In this document: positions 7,158 to 20,300 of the stretch, in pieces
Layout: every line of letters begins with the position of its first letter
Position numbering within the stretch: the first letter of the stretch is position 1
From: Acidobacteriota bacterium
GTDB lineage: Bacteria; Acidobacteriota; Thermoanaerobaculia; Gp7-AA8
Direction of reading: 5' to 3'
Assembly (NCBI GenBank): GCA_019244185.1
Contig: JAFATB010000006.1
Location: forward strand, 553,614 to 617,613
Length of the DNA stretch: 64,000 bases
Translations under genes and position numbers: made by a program
The notes under the pieces: model-generated
Databases searched by the model: none
Told to the model about the DNA's origin: nothing
The model's input: the letters and a program-made list of their open reading frames with translations, nothing else

Positions 7158-8838
7158 TGGCGTTCACCAAAGTCGCGCTCTTCTTCCTGCTCGTCGCGGT
7201 GACCACGAAGCCGATCGGTCTCTACATGCGCCGCGTCTTCTGCGGCGAACGGACGTTTCTCGACCCGCTCGCCGCGCCGCTCGAACGCCTCATCCATCGC
7301 CTGGCCGGCATCGACGCGAAACGCGAGCAGTCGTGGCAGGCGTACGCGCTGGCCATGCTCGCGTTCAGCATGATCGGCCTCGTGCTGACGTACGCGCTGC
7401 TGCGTCTGCAGCACGTCCTGCCGCTGAATCCCGATCACCTCGGCGCGGTCGGGCCCGACCTCGCGTGGAACACCGCGGTCTCGTTCACGACGAACACCGA
7501 CTGGCAGGCCTACGTGGGCGAGTCGACGATGTCGCAGCTCTCGCAGATGGCGGCGCTCGCGTTCCACAACTTCGCGTCCGCCGCGACCGGTATCGCCGTC
7601 GCCATCGCCGTCATCCGCGGCGTCGCGCGCCAGCGCGCCGCGACGCTCGGCAACTTCTGGGTCGATCTCGTTCGCGCGACGCTCTGGATCCTCCTGCCGC
7701 TGTCGCTCGTTGCCGCGATCGTGCTGCTCTCGCAGGGCGTCGTGCAGAACTTCGACACGAGCACGCGCGTGCGCACACTCGAAGGCGCGACGCAAGCGAT
7801 CGCGCAGGGACCGGTCGCGTCGCAGGAAGCGATCAAGGAGCTCGGCACGAACGGCGGCGGCTTCTTCAACGCGAACTCCGCGCATCCGTACGAGAACCCG
7901 ACGCCGTTCACGAATCTCTTCGAGATGTTTCTCATCCTCTGGATCGCGGCCGGGCTCACGTACACGCTCGGCTCGATGACCGGAAAGCCGCGCCACGGCT
8001 GGGCGGTCTTCGCCGCGATGTCGCTGCTGTTTCTCGCGATGACGTCGCTCGGCGTCGCGGCGGAAATCCGCGGCAATCCGCTGCATCACCTCGGCCCGAA
8101 TCTCGAAGGCAAGGAAACGCGCTTCGGCGCCGCCGACTCCGCGCTCTTCGCGTCCGTCACCACCGCCGCGTCGTGCGGCGCCGTGAACGCGATGCACGAC
8201 TCCTTCACGCCGCTCGGCGGCTTCGTTCCGCTGGCGAACATCCTCCTCGGCGAAGTGGTCTTCGGCGGCGCGGGCGCGGGCCTCTACGGCATCTTCGTCT
8301 TCATCATCCTCGCGGTCTTCATCGCCGGCCTCATGGTCGGCCGCACGCCGGAATACCTCGGCAAGAAGATCGAGGCGAAGGACGTGAAGCTGGCCATGCT
8401 CACGGTGCTGATCTTCGCCTTGTTCGTGCTCGCCGGCAGCGCGCTCGCGACCGCGACGAATGCCGGCCGATCGTCGATCAGCAACGCCGGACCGCACGGT
8501 CTCTCGCAGATGGCGTACGCGTACACGAGCGCCGCGGGCAACAACGGCAGCGCCTTCGCGGGGCTCAACGCGAACACGCGCTTCTACAACATCGGACTCG
8601 GACTGGCGATGTTCTTCGGCCGCTTCTTCATGATCATTCCGGTCCTCGGCATCGCCGGCTCGCTCGCGGCGAAGAAGCGCATCGCCGAATCGGCGGGAAC
8701 GTTTCCCGTCGACGGCGCGCTGTTCGCGATCCTCCTCGCCGGCGTCATCGTCATCGTCGGCGCGCTCACGTACTTCCCGATGCTCTCGCTCGGCCCCGTC
8801 GTCGAGCATTTCGTCATGCAGAGCGGAAAGGTGTTCGG

Positions 8839-8842
<4 letters not shown>
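7157..8842 (+). CDS. kdpA: Potassium-transporting ATPase subunit KdpA
   Basis: Channel-like subunit that binds and conducts K+ through the inner membrane, 561 residues. All four selectivity-filter loops of this superfamily of K+ transporters are visible: [40 protein letters not shown] and [10 protein letters not shown]. Around ten hydrophobic segments surround them. The start at 7157 overlaps the kdpF stop; a longer reading from 7058 would run across kdpF and is rejected. The stop overlaps kdpB (ATGA). Confidence 0.97.
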
Positions 8843-10835
<1,993 letters not shown>

Positions 10836-10839
<4 letters not shown>

Positions 10840-11414
10840 AAGAGCATCTCGTCATCGCCACGCGCACGACGCTCGTGCTGCTCGTGCTGGTCAGCGGCAT
10901 CTATCCCGCGATCGTGTGGGGAATCGGCCAGCTCGCGTTTCGCGACGCCGCGAACGGCTCGCTCATCGTGCGCGACGGCCGCGTCGTCGGCTCGTCGCTC
11001 ATCGCGCAGCCGTTCACGAGCGCGCGCTACTTTCATCCGCGACCATCCGCCGTCGATTACAACGCGCAGGGTTCCGGCGGAAGCAACCTCGGTCCGACGT
11101 CGCAGAAACTGCGCGACCGCATCGTCGCGGACGTGCGCGCACTGCAGACGACGACGCGCGCGACGAACATCCCGCCCGACGCCGTCACGACGTCCGCGTC
11201 CGGACTCGATCCGCACATCTCGCCCGAATACGCGCTGCTGCAAGTGCCGCGCGTCGCGCGTGCGCGGCATCTCGACGAAGCCAACCTCCGCGCGCTCGTG
11301 CGCGGTCACACCGAGGGACGCTTTCTCGGCGTGTACGGCGAGCCGCGCGTCAACGTGTTGCAGCTCAACCTCGCGCTCGACGCGCTGGTCTCCCGCGATG
11401 GCGCGCGCGAGTGA
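10836..11414 (+). CDS. kdpC: Potassium-transporting ATPase subunit KdpC
   Basis: 192 residues: one N-terminal membrane helix ([21 protein letters not shown]) and a periplasmic domain with the family blocks [46 protein letters not shown] and [18 protein letters not shown]. KdpC assists K+ loading of the complex. ATGA overlap with kdpB; the next gene begins 17 bp inside its 3' end. Confidence 0.97.
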
Positions 11415-12540
11415 GCCGCGCCGGCCCGACCCCGACGAGCTGCTGCGTCTCGCCGGCACGAGTCGCGATGGGCGCGGGCGCCTCGCCGTGTACCTCGGCA
11501 TGGCCGCGGGTGTCGGCAAGACCGTGCGCATGCTCGACGATGCGCACGCCGCGCGCCGCGCCGGCATCGACGTCGTGCTCGGCTTCGTCGAAACGCACGG
11601 CCGCATCGAGACCGCGCAACGCATCGGCGAGCTCGAACAGATCGCGCGCCGGACCGTCGTGCATCGCGGCGTGACCATCGACGAAATGGATGTCGACGCG
11701 ATCCTCGCGCGGCACGCCGATCTCGTCGTCGTCGACGAGCTGCCGCATACGAACGCGCCGGCGTCGCGCAACGAAAAGCGCTGGCAGGACGTCGAGGAGA
11801 TCCTCGCCAGCGGCGCGTCGGTGATGACCGCGCTCAACGTGCAGCATCTCGAAGGCGTGCAGGACGTCGTCCGCTCCGCCACCGGCATCGACATCCGCGA
11901 GCGCGTTCCGGATCGCATCCTTCGCGACGCGCACTCCGTCGTGCTCGTCGACATCCCGGTGCCGGAACTGCTCGAGCGACTGCGCGCGGGAAAGATCTAT
12001 CCGCCGGAGCAGGCCGCGCGCGCGCTCGGCAACTTCTTTCGCGCGGAGCTGCTCACGCGTTTGCGCGAGCTCGCGCTGCTGCAGACGGCGACGTTCAGCG
12101 GCGCCGCGCAGAACGGCGACGTCACGAGCGAAGTGCGGCTGGCGGTCGCGGTGCCGTTCGATCCCGAGATCGCGCGTCCGCTGCTCTTGCGCGCGTCGCG
12201 GATCGCGGGACGGATGAACACGCGCTGGTTCGCGCTGTACGTGCGGCAGGAGCGCGAACATCCGCGGAACATCACCGCCGAGGAGCATCGGAAGCTCAGC
12301 GAGAACGTGCAGCTCGCGATCGCGCTCGGCGCGACCGTCGTCACGCGCGAATCGGAAGACATCGCCGGCGCGATCTGCGCGTTCGCGGCGGAAGCGCGCA
12401 TCAACCTGCTCGTCGTCGGCAAGCCGACGCGCCCCGGCTTCTTCAGCCGCTTCGTGCCGAGCATCGTGCACAAGCTGCTCGACCGCGGCGGCGGCTTCGA
12501 TCTGGTGATCGTCGACACCGCCCGCGCCGAGCGACCTTAA
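11398..12540 (+). CDS. KdpD N-terminal sensor protein (KdpD domain + Usp), no kinase
   Basis: 380 residues. The N-terminal KdpD domain (about 18-225) has Walker [10 protein letters not shown] and a Walker B-like [16 protein letters not shown], with [10 protein letters not shown], as in full-length KdpD. A Usp-like domain follows (about 240-375; LLVVGKP and [11 protein letters not shown]). The chain stops there: no membrane block, HisKA or ATPase domain. These missing parts are encoded as a separate kinase at 1789-3276. Start taken at ATG 11398, overlapping kdpC by 17 bp; upstream extension of the frame has no family similarity. Probably senses intracellular signals and acts on the split kinase or directly on Kdp. 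Confidence 0.9.
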   Translation: MARASEPRRPDPDELLRLAGTSRDGRGRLAVYLGMAAGVGKTVRMLDDAHAARRAGIDVVLGFVETHGRIETAQRIGELEQIARRTVVHRGVTIDEMDVDAILARHADLVVVDELPHTNAPASRNEKRWQDVEEILASGASVMTALNVQHLEGVQDVVRSATGIDIRERVPDRILRDAHSVVLVDIPVPELLERLRAGKIYPPEQAARALGNFFRAELLTRLRELALLQTATFSGAAQNGDVTSEVRLAVAVPFDPEIARPLLLRASRIAGRMNTRWFALYVRQEREHPRNITAEEHRKLSENVQLAIALGATVVTRESEDIAGAICAFAAEARINLLVVGKPTRPGFFSRFVPSIVHKLLDRGGGFDLVIVDTARAERP

Positions 12541-12593
12541 GAAACCATTAAGATCCATCGTATCAACGACTTCCGGCGTTAGACTCGAAGTCG

Positions 12594-14612
12594 ATGTCGA
12601 GCGCACAGAGACACGAAGAACCCTCGGATTCCCTCCTTCCCGGCGAGTCGTTCGCCGACCGCGTGCAGCGCAGGATTCTCGGCGAACGGCGCGACCTCAC
12701 CGATCCGCACGCGCTGCACAAGATCTCGCTGATCGCGTTTCTGGCGTGGGTCGGCCTCGGCGCCGACGGGCTCTCCTCGTCCGCGTACGGTCCGGAAGAA
12801 GCGTTCCGCGCGCTCGGCGAACATCACTACCTCGCGCTCGGCCTGGCGCTGGCCACCGGCATCACGGTGCTCATTCTCTCCGCGTCGTACTCGAGCATCA
12901 TCGAACAGTTCCCGACCGGCGGCGGCGGCTACGTCGTCGCGTCGCGCTTGCTCGGGCCGCGCATCGGCGTCATTTCCGGTTGCGCGCTCGTCGTCGACTA
13001 CATCCTCACGATCACGGTCTCGATCGCGTCGGGCGGCAACGCCATCTTCAGCTTTCTGCCGGCGTCGTGGCACGCGTGGAAGATGGCGATCGAAGTCGCG
13101 GCGATCGTGCTGCTCATCGCGCTCAATCTGCGCGGCGTGAAAGAGTCGGTGAAAGTGCTGACGCCGATCTTTCTCGTGTTCCTGGCGACGCACGCGCTGC
13201 TCATCGGCTGGGCGATCTTCACGCACGCGGGCGCGATCCCGGAAGTCTCGCATCGCTTGTCGACGGAGTACGCGGGCGGACTGGCGACGCTCGGCGCGGG
13301 CGGCATGCTGCTGCTGTTCCTGCGCGCGTACTCGCTCGGCGGCGGCACGTACACCGGCATCGAGGCGGTGTCGAACGGCCTTCAGATCATGCGCGAGCCG
13401 CGCGTGCACACCGGAAAAAAGACGATGGTCTACATGGCCGTCTCGCTCGCGCTGACCGCGTCCGGAATCCTCATCGCGTATCTGCTGCTGCAGACGCGGC
13501 CGCTCGAAGGCAAGACCATGAACGCGGTGCTCTCCGAGACCGCGTTCGGCGCGTGGCACCTCGGCGCATTACCGGTCGGCTACTGGCTCGTGCTCGTGAC
13601 GCTGATCTCCGAGGGGTTGCTGCTCTTCGTCGCGGCGCAGGCAGGCTTCATCGACGGACCGCGCGTCATGGCCAACATGGCCGTCGACTCGTTCTTCCCG
13701 CACCGTTTCGCCGCGCTGTCGGAACAGCTGTCGATGCACAACGGCGTGATGCTGATGGGCGGCGCGGCGCTGGCGATGCTCTTCTACACGAAGGGCAACA
13801 TCCACGTGCTCGTGGTGATGTACTCGATCAACGTCTTCCTGACGTTCACGCTCTCGCAGCTCGGCATGTGGCGCTTCTGGTGGCCGCGCCGCGGCGATGG
13901 TCAACGTGCGTACCACATCTTCATTCACGGTCTGGCGCTGGCGATGTGCGCGGCCATTCTGGTCGTCACGATCTTCGAGAAATTCGGCCACGGCGGCTGG
14001 GTCACGGCGGTCATCACCGCGCTCTTCGTGCTGCTCTGCCTGCGCGTGCGCAGGCACTACGACTCGATCCGCGCCGGCCTGCGCCAGCTCGACGACATCC
14101 TCGGCAGCATTCCGACGAGCGGCACGCCGAACGACCAGCCGCTCGCGCCGAACGCGCCGACCGCGGTGATCCTCGTCAGCGGCTTCAACGGCCTCGGCGT
14201 GCACACGATCCTCTCGACGCTGCGCTTCTTCCCCGGCCTGTACAAGCAGTTCATCTTCGTCTCGATCGCCGTCGTCGACTCGGGCCACTTCAAAGGCCGC
14301 GAAGAGATCGAAGCGCTGCAGCGCGAGACGGACGAGCAGGTGCAGCGCTACGTCAGTCTCACGCGGCGCCTCGGCTTCCCCGCCGAAGGCGTGACCGACA
14401 TCGGCACCGAGGTCGTGGCGGAGGCGACGATCGTGTGCGAGCGCGTCGCGCGCGACTATCCGAAAGCGACGATCATCTCGGGCAAGCTCGTCTTCCGGCA
14501 GGAGCGGATGTTCAACCGCCTGCTCCACAACGAAACGCCGACGCTCATTCAGCGCCGCCTGCAATGGCTCGGCGTGCCGATGGTCGTGCTGCCGGTGCGC
14601 GCGAGCGTCTGA
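12594..14612 (+). CDS. KimA-like APC-superfamily potassium importer
   Basis: 672 residues, about 12 membrane segments over residues 45-500 and a cytoplasmic C-terminal domain to the end. The first helix carries GADGLSSSAYGPEEAF, the hallmark of KimA/YdaO-type K+/H+ symporters, followed by QFPTGGGGYVVA and SLGGGTYTGIEAVSN. The C-terminal part (from about 515) resembles the region that binds c-di-AMP in Bacillus KimA. It is 53 bp downstream of the KdpD sensor gene and on the same strand, giving two K+ uptake systems side by side. An amino-acid permease is the alternative; the motif and context favour potassium. Confidence 0.8.
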   Translation: MSSAQRHEEPSDSLLPGESFADRVQRRILGERRDLTDPHALHKISLIAFLAWVGLGADGLSSSAYGPEEAFRALGEHHYLALGLALATGITVLILSASYSSIIEQFPTGGGGYVVASRLLGPRIGVISGCALVVDYILTITVSIASGGNAIFSFLPASWHAWKMAIEVAAIVLLIALNLRGVKESVKVLTPIFLVFLATHALLIGWAIFTHAGAIPEVSHRLSTEYAGGLATLGAGGMLLLFLRAYSLGGGTYTGIEAVSNGLQIMREPRVHTGKKTMVYMAVSLALTASGILIAYLLLQTRPLEGKTMNAVLSETAFGAWHLGALPVGYWLVLVTLISEGLLLFVAAQAGFIDGPRVMANMAVDSFFPHRFAALSEQLSMHNGVMLMGGAALAMLFYTKGNIHVLVVMYSINVFLTFTLSQLGMWRFWWPRRGDGQRAYHIFIHGLALAMCAAILVVTIFEKFGHGGWVTAVITALFVLLCLRVRRHYDSIRAGLRQLDDILGSIPTSGTPNDQPLAPNAPTAVILVSGFNGLGVHTILSTLRFFPGLYKQFIFVSIAVVDSGHFKGREEIEALQRETDEQVQRYVSLTRRLGFPAEGVTDIGTEVVAEATIVCERVARDYPKATIISGKLVFRQERMFNRLLHNETPTLIQRRLQWLGVPMVVLPVRASV

Positions 14613-14629
14613 CGCGCGTCACGGCGTTC

Positions 14630-15715
14630 TCATGGCGTCAGCAGGGTCACCTGCTGCGTGTCGTTGTTCGTGACGGAGACATACGCCCAGAACGGCGCGT
14701 CGCCGTCGAGCGGCTCGATCTGCACCTGCACGTGTGGCGTGCTCGCCGGAACGACCGGGAGCGCGAGCGTCGCGAACGCCACGTCCCACACCGAGCCTTC
14801 AAAGAGCGGATCGAGCTCCGTCGTCACCGGCAGCTCGAGCAGCGTGTCGACCGGAAGCGGCGTCGTGTATCCCTCGAACGCCGGCACGAAGACGTCGGCC
14901 TGGGTCAGCACGCGCACGCGGTACGGATGCGCGTGGCCGTCGACGCTGAACACGCGCACGTTCGCGCGGAAGCGGCTGCCCATGGGCACGCCGGGAATCG
15001 TGGTCGCGCCGTGGCGGAAGTCCGCCTCGCGCACCGCCGGCACGCGCGTGCCGAACGTCTGGTCGTCGCGCGAGGCATCGTAGAGGCGCGTCTCGAACGT
15101 GAGCTGCGACGCGAGCGCCTTCGGCACCATGACGCGCACGGGAGCGTGCGCGTTCGCGAGCTCGAGATTGACGGTCGCGTGCGGCGCCACCGTGAGGAAC
15201 TCGACGAACGACGGCGAGATCAGCACGTTGTACGGGAACAGCGGCAGATCGAAGCGCATCGACCACGCCGAGTCGTTGCGGATGAAGCTCTCCGCGCGCC
15301 ACACCGAGCCGTTCGCGCCGAACACGTCCTCGCCTCCGCCGGCATGCGGAAGCAGGATCGTCTCGAAGTCGGAAGGAGCGACGAACAGCATCGCGTCTTC
15401 GACCGCGGCATTGCCCTGCGCGGTGTGCACTTCGAGATTCGCAACGCCCGGCGGCATGTCGTCCGGAACGCTGATGAGGAGCTTCGATCCGTTCCCGAAG
15501 AAGGGCACCGCTTCGCCGCCGACCAGCACCGAAACACCCGGACAGTTCGTCCCGCAGATGCCGAGATCGACGCCGGTCAGGACGACGCGCGCGTAACGGT
15601 TCCCGCCCTGCGTGGCGAAGACCGCCGGGTCGATCGCCTGAATCGCCGGCGCGGCGAATGCCGCGGTCGAGAGCGCGAATGCGAGAGCGAGAGAGAAGCC
15701 AAACATGCGGCGCAT
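14630..15715 (-). CDS. Secreted protein with IPT/TIG-like domain, unknown function
   Basis: 361 residues with a clear signal peptide (GFSLALAFALSTAAFA, cut before APAIQ). The mature N-terminus (about 22-105: PAIQAIDPAVFATQGG, VVLTGVDLG, LLISVPDDMPPGVANLEV) looks like an IPT/TIG immunoglobulin-like fold. The remainder is beta-rich with no recognised catalytic motif. Convergent with the KimA-like gene (17 bp apart). Likely exported to the periplasm or surface; no function assigned. Confidence 0.75.
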   Translation of the reverse strand: MRRMFGFSLALAFALSTAAFAAPAIQAIDPAVFATQGGNRYARVVLTGVDLGICGTNCPGVSVLVGGEAVPFFGNGSKLLISVPDDMPPGVANLEVHTAQGNAAVEDAMLFVAPSDFETILLPHAGGGEDVFGANGSVWRAESFIRNDSAWSMRFDLPLFPYNVLISPSFVEFLTVAPHATVNLELANAHAPVRVMVPKALASQLTFETRLYDASRDDQTFGTRVPAVREADFRHGATTIPGVPMGSRFRANVRVFSVDGHAHPYRVRVLTQADVFVPAFEGYTTPLPVDTLLELPVTTELDPLFEGSVWDVAFATLALPVVPASTPHVQVQIEPLDGDAPFWAYVSVTNNDTQQVTLLTP

Positions 15716-15767
15716 GTGCGCATTTTATGGCGTTACAGCATGACCGTCAAACGGCGCTTCCGCGCGA

Positions 15768-16172
15768 TCACGATTCAGAGTCGGACACGGTCTGAATGTC
15801 CGGCCACTGCGCGCGCGCACTGCAGTACGCGGCGACCGTCGCCTGCAGCTCCGCGAGATGAAACGGCTTGAGGAGAATGGCGTCGGCATCGGGCGCATAC
15901 CGCGCCGCATTCGGCGTGGTGGTGAGGATGATCTTCGGACGCTGCGGCGGCGGCGCGTGGCGGAACTCGCGCAGCAGCGCGTCGAGCTCCGGCGTATCGC
16001 TCGACACGATCACCGCGGCGTAACCGCCGAACCGCAGCGCATCGGCGGCTTCGAGCGCGTCGCTGCTCGCGGTGACCTGGAGCGCGCAGCGCCGCAGGAC
16101 GGCGACGAGCAACGCGCGGATCGAAGGATCGGGATCGAGGACGAGGACGTGGGCGAGCGATCGGCTGGTCAT
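15768..16172 (-). CDS. Stand-alone receiver-like protein, probably degenerate
   Basis: 134 residues with a CheY-like fold: acidic pocket in VLVLDPDPSIRALL, conserved Thr in IILTTTP and Lys in LLKPFHL. The position where the phosphoacceptor Asp is expected (four residues before the Pro of VIVSSDTPELD) is Ser57; Asp59 is displaced. It may therefore not be phosphorylated normally. Start at ATG 16172, where similarity begins; the ORF extends further upstream but loses receiver features. It is followed in the same direction by nothing but the secreted-protein gene and lies downstream of cheB. Confidence 0.7.
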   Translation of the reverse strand: MTSRSLAHVLVLDPDPSIRALLVAVLRRCALQVTASSDALEAADALRFGGYAAVIVSSDTPELDALLREFRHAPPPQRPKIILTTTPNAARYAPDADAILLKPFHLAELQATVAAYCSARAQWPDIQTVSDSES

Positions 16173-16293
16173 GAGCGCGTTCCGCGGTCGAGCGGGACGA
16201 TCAAGATAGGGTCGCCGGTGCAAACGCAATATCGGGAGAGATGCGCAGCGGTCGGGTGAAACCCCTACACGAGCTGGAGCGTGCGATGCGCCG

Positions 16294-17304
16294 TCACGCC
16301 CCGGCGCCGCTCGCTTTCGCGTGTTCGTCGAACACCGCCTGCCGCACGATGTCGGCGCGGCGTTGCGTCTCCTCGGCGAACTCGAGCAGCGCACGCGCGT
16401 CTCCGGCGTGCGCCTCGCGCGCGTGCGCGGCCGCCTGCCGCATCAGCATGGCGCGCTCCTCGAGCGCGCGAATGGCGCTCCACAGCGAGTCTTCGATCAC
16501 GTCGTCCATGTCCGCGAGGAGACTCTCGAGCGTGTAGGCGTGACCCGTGTGGCAGCGGAAGCGCAGCGGATTCGCGTCTTTCATCTGCAGCAGAACGCCG
16601 TGACACTCCGGGCAGGCGTACATCGACGGCGTGCCGAGCTTCTGCACGCCCACCGTGGTCGCTTTGTCTTCCTTCGCGATCTTCACCTCGATCTCGATGT
16701 CCTCGGGCACAGCCAGTTCTCCTTCCCGCGCGTCGGCGCGCGTCGCGGCGAGCCGCACGAGCAGCGGTGCGAGCTCCGCGACGCGGACCTTGTAGTCGAC
16801 GCGCACGTAGGTCAGCGCGCTCAACGGCATCGACGGCGCGAGCGCTTCGTCGGGATCCTGAACGACCGTCGTGCCGCCGAGCTGCTTGATCGTCCACAAA
16901 CCGTTCACTCCGTCGTCGAGCCCGCCGCTGAGAATCACGCCCACCACGCGCGGTCCATACGTCTGGGCGGCAGAGCGGAACAAAGGATCGATGGCAGGGC
17001 GGAAACGGTTCTCGCGCGGGCCGCGGGTGAGCTCGATCTTTCCGGGAGCGACCAGCATGTGATGGTCCGCGCGCGCGACGTAGATCCATCCCGGCTCGAT
17101 GCGCTCACCGTGCACCGCGTACTTCACCGGCAGCGGACCGGCCTCAGCGAAGATGTGCGCGAGCACGCCGGGCGAGTCGGGCGAAGTGTGCAGGACGACG
17201 AAGATGGATGCCGGAAAGTCGGCCGGCAGGCTGCCGAACACGCTCCGCAGCGCCTCGATGCCACCGGCGGAAGCGCCGATGACGATGATGTCTTTCCCGG
17301 GCAT
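16294..17304 (-). CDS. CheB-type protein-glutamate methylesterase with Zn-ribbon tail
   Basis: 336 residues. Methylesterase domain (about 4-190) with the catalytic triad Ser12 (IGASAGGIEAL), His39 (FVVLHTSPDSP) and Asp131 (LSGGLDDGVNGL). No receiver domain is attached. The C-terminal third has CPECHGVL and RCHTGHAYT, a putative zinc-binding module seen in stand-alone CheB-like proteins, then a helical tail. Start is the ATG at 17304; the frame stays open far upstream through the neighbouring gene but that is a shadow. Divergent from the CheB-CheR kinase with 72 bp between. Confidence 0.87.
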   Translation of the reverse strand: MPGKDIIVIGASAGGIEALRSVFGSLPADFPASIFVVLHTSPDSPGVLAHIFAEAGPLPVKYAVHGERIEPGWIYVARADHHMLVAPGKIELTRGPRENRFRPAIDPLFRSAAQTYGPRVVGVILSGGLDDGVNGLWTIKQLGGTTVVQDPDEALAPSMPLSALTYVRVDYKVRVAELAPLLVRLAATRADAREGELAVPEDIEIEVKIAKEDKATTVGVQKLGTPSMYACPECHGVLLQMKDANPLRFRCHTGHAYTLESLLADMDDVIEDSLWSAIRALEERAMLMRQAAAHAREAHAGDARALLEFAEETQRRADIVRQAVFDEHAKASGAGA

Positions 17305-17376
17305 GGGGAACGGCCCCGCACGATCGGTACCACCGTGGCGGCCAACATGCATGATCCGCGCTGCTACCATCGCGTC

Positions 17377-20300
17377 ATGAGCGAACGCGAGACGATCGGA
17401 ACCGAGCCGGGCGAGGACACCGCGCAGAAGAAGTTTCTCGTCGTCGGCGTCGGCGGTTCGGCCGGCGCGATCGCATCGTTCCGCGAGTTCTTCCGCCACG
17501 TCCCGTCGACGAGCGGGATGGCCTACGTCGTCATCCTGCATCTCTCTCCTGAATACGACAGCCATCTCGCCGAGGTGCTGCAGGCGGTGGCGAGGATCCC
17601 CGTGGTGCAGGTGCGCACGTCGGTGCACGTCGAGCCCGATCGCGTGTACGTGATTCCGCCGAACAAGAGTCTGGAGATGAACGACGGCCAGCTGATCGTG
17701 TCGAGCGTGACCAGCTACGAGGAGCGGCGCGCGCCGATCGACATCTTCTTCCGCACGCTGGCCGACACGCACGACTCGAGCGCGGTGTGCGTGGTGATGT
17801 CCGGCAGCGGCTCGGACGGCTCGATGGGGCTGCGGCGCGTCAAGGAGTACAACGGTCTCGTGCTGGTGCAGGACCCCGCCGAAGCGGCCTTCGGCGAGAT
17901 GCCGCGCAACTGCATCGCCACCGGCCTCGTCGACTTCGTCGTCCCGGTCGCGGACATGCCGCAGCGCATCCTGCACTACCGCGATCAGCTGCGCACGCTG
18001 AGCGTGCCGGACGACACGAAAGAACGCCCCGAGGACGACGAGCAGGCGCTGACGGAGGTCTTCACGTTGCTGCGTCTGCGGACCGGCCACGACTTCACGA
18101 ACTACAAGCGGCCGACGGTGCTGCGGCGCATCGAACGCCGCATGGCCGTGCGCGACGTCGACACGCTGCCGGCATACGCCGCGTTCCTGCGCGAGCGGCA
18201 CGAGGAAGCGCATGCGCTGCTCGCCGAGCTGCTCATCAGCGTCACGAACTTCTTCCGCGACCGCGAGGTGTGGGAGAAGGTCGAGCTGAACATCCTCCCG
18301 AAGCTGCTGGCGTCGAAGCGCGCCGAAGACCATCTGCGCGTGTGGGTGCCCGGCTGTGCGACCGGCGAAGAGGCGTACTCGATCGCCATGCTGCTGGCGG
18401 AGAAAGCGCCGCCGAATCTGCAGATCTTCGCCACCGATCTCGACGAGCACGCCATCGCCCGCGCGCGCGACGGCTGGTACAGCGACACCGAGGTCGCGGA
18501 CGTGCCGCCCGAGCGCCTGCGCCGCTTCTTCCTCAAAGACGGCGCCGGCTATCGCGTGCGGCGCGAGCTGCGCGAGATCGTGCTCTTCGCGCACCACAAC
18601 CTGATCAAGGACCCGCCGTTCTCGCACCTCGATTTCATCTCGTGCCGCAACCTCCTCATCTATCTCAATCGCGGCGCGCAGCAGCGTGCGCTCGAGGTGA
18701 TGCACTTTGCGCTCGAGCCGGACGGCTATCTGCTCCTCGGCACCGCCGAGGCGGTCGACGGCTCGCCGTCGCTCTATTCGCTCGTCGACAAGGAAGCGCA
18801 CGTCTATCGCGCGCGTGCGGTCGAGCGGGCCATGCTGCTCCCGCCGCTCCCGCGCGCGATCGCGCCCATCGATACGCCCGCGCTGCTCGCCACGGACGTC
18901 ACGCCGCCGGAGCTCAAGGCGCGGGACCGCTTCGCGCCGATCGATCTGCATCACCGGCTGCTCGAGGAGTACGCCGCGCCGTCGGTCGTCGTCGACGACC
19001 AGTACAACATCGTGCATCTCTCCGAGCGTGCCGGCCGCTATCTGCAGTTCCCGCGCGGCGAGGCGACGTCGAACGTGTTGAACGTCGTCCGCCAGGAGCT
19101 GCGCATCGATCTGCGCTCCGCGCTCTTCCAGGCCGCGCAGAAGCGAACCATCGTCGCGGCGCGCAACGTCGTGGCGCATACCAGCGACCGCGAGGAGCGC
19201 ATCGACCTCGTCGTTCGTCCCGCGCTCACCGCCGACGATCCGGCGCGCGGCTTCTTTCTCATTCTCTTCGAGGAAGCGAACCGCGGGACGGAGATGCCGG
19301 CGCACGAGGCCACGGCCGTCGAGCCGGGCACGCGCCAGCTCGATGAAGAGCTGCTGCGCGTGAAGGCGCAGATGCGCGCCACCATCGAGCAGTACGAGGT
19401 GCAGGCGGAAGAGGCACGCGCCGCGAACGAAGAGCTGCAGGCGATGAACGAGGAGCTGCGCTCGACCGCCGAGGAGCTCGAGACCAGCCAGGAGGAACTG
19501 CAGTCCGTCAACGAAGAGCTGCAGACGGTCAATCAGGAGCTGAAGGTCAAGATCGACGAGATCTCGCACGCCAGCGACGACCTGCGCAATCTCATGAGCT
19601 CGACCGACATCGGCACGATCTTCGTCGATCGTGCGCTGCGCGTGAAGCTCTTCACGCCGGGCGCGCGAGAGGTCTTCAACCTCATCTCCGCCGACGTCGG
19701 CCGTCCGCTCTCCGACATCACGCACAAGCTCGACATTGACGGGCTGGGCGACGCGATGGCGCGCGTGCTCGAACGCCTGCAGACCATCGAGCAGGAAGTG
19801 CAGACGCGCGACGGCGCCTGGTACCTGATGCGCCTCCTTCCGTACCGCACATCCGAGGACCGCATCGACGGCGTGGTGCTCACCTTCCTCGACATCACCG
19901 AACGGCACAAGGCCGAAGCCGCGCTACGCCGCACCGAAGAGCGCTATCGCACGCTGTTCGTCTCGATGGACGAAGGCTACGCCGTCGTCGAGGTGATGGC
20001 GAACGCCGACGGCGCGTGGAGCGACTTCCGCTTCCTCGAGGTCAATCCGGCATTCGAGAAGCAAAGCGGAATGCACAACGCCGCCGGACGGACCGCGACG
20101 GAGATCCTCGGCACGCCCAATCCGCGCTGGGCGCAGATCTACGGCAAGGTCGCCGAAAGCGGCGAGCCGTCGCGCTTCGAGGAAACGGAGCCGGTCCTCG
20201 GCCGCACGTTCGATCTCTACGCCTTTCGCCTCGGCGACCCGCACAACCATCGCGTGGCCGTGCTCTTCATGGACATCACGCGGCGCAAGCGCGATGAAGC

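Noticed and set aside
7333..8838. Long upstream extension of the kdpB frame through kdpA
   Set aside because: The extension is Arg-rich antisense-like translation; kdpB similarity begins only at 8839, where the ATG overlaps the kdpA stop.
17305..19908. Upstream extension of the CheB frame on the minus strand to 1204 residues
   Set aside because: The part beyond 17304 lies opposite the CheB-CheR kinase and has no recognisable domains.
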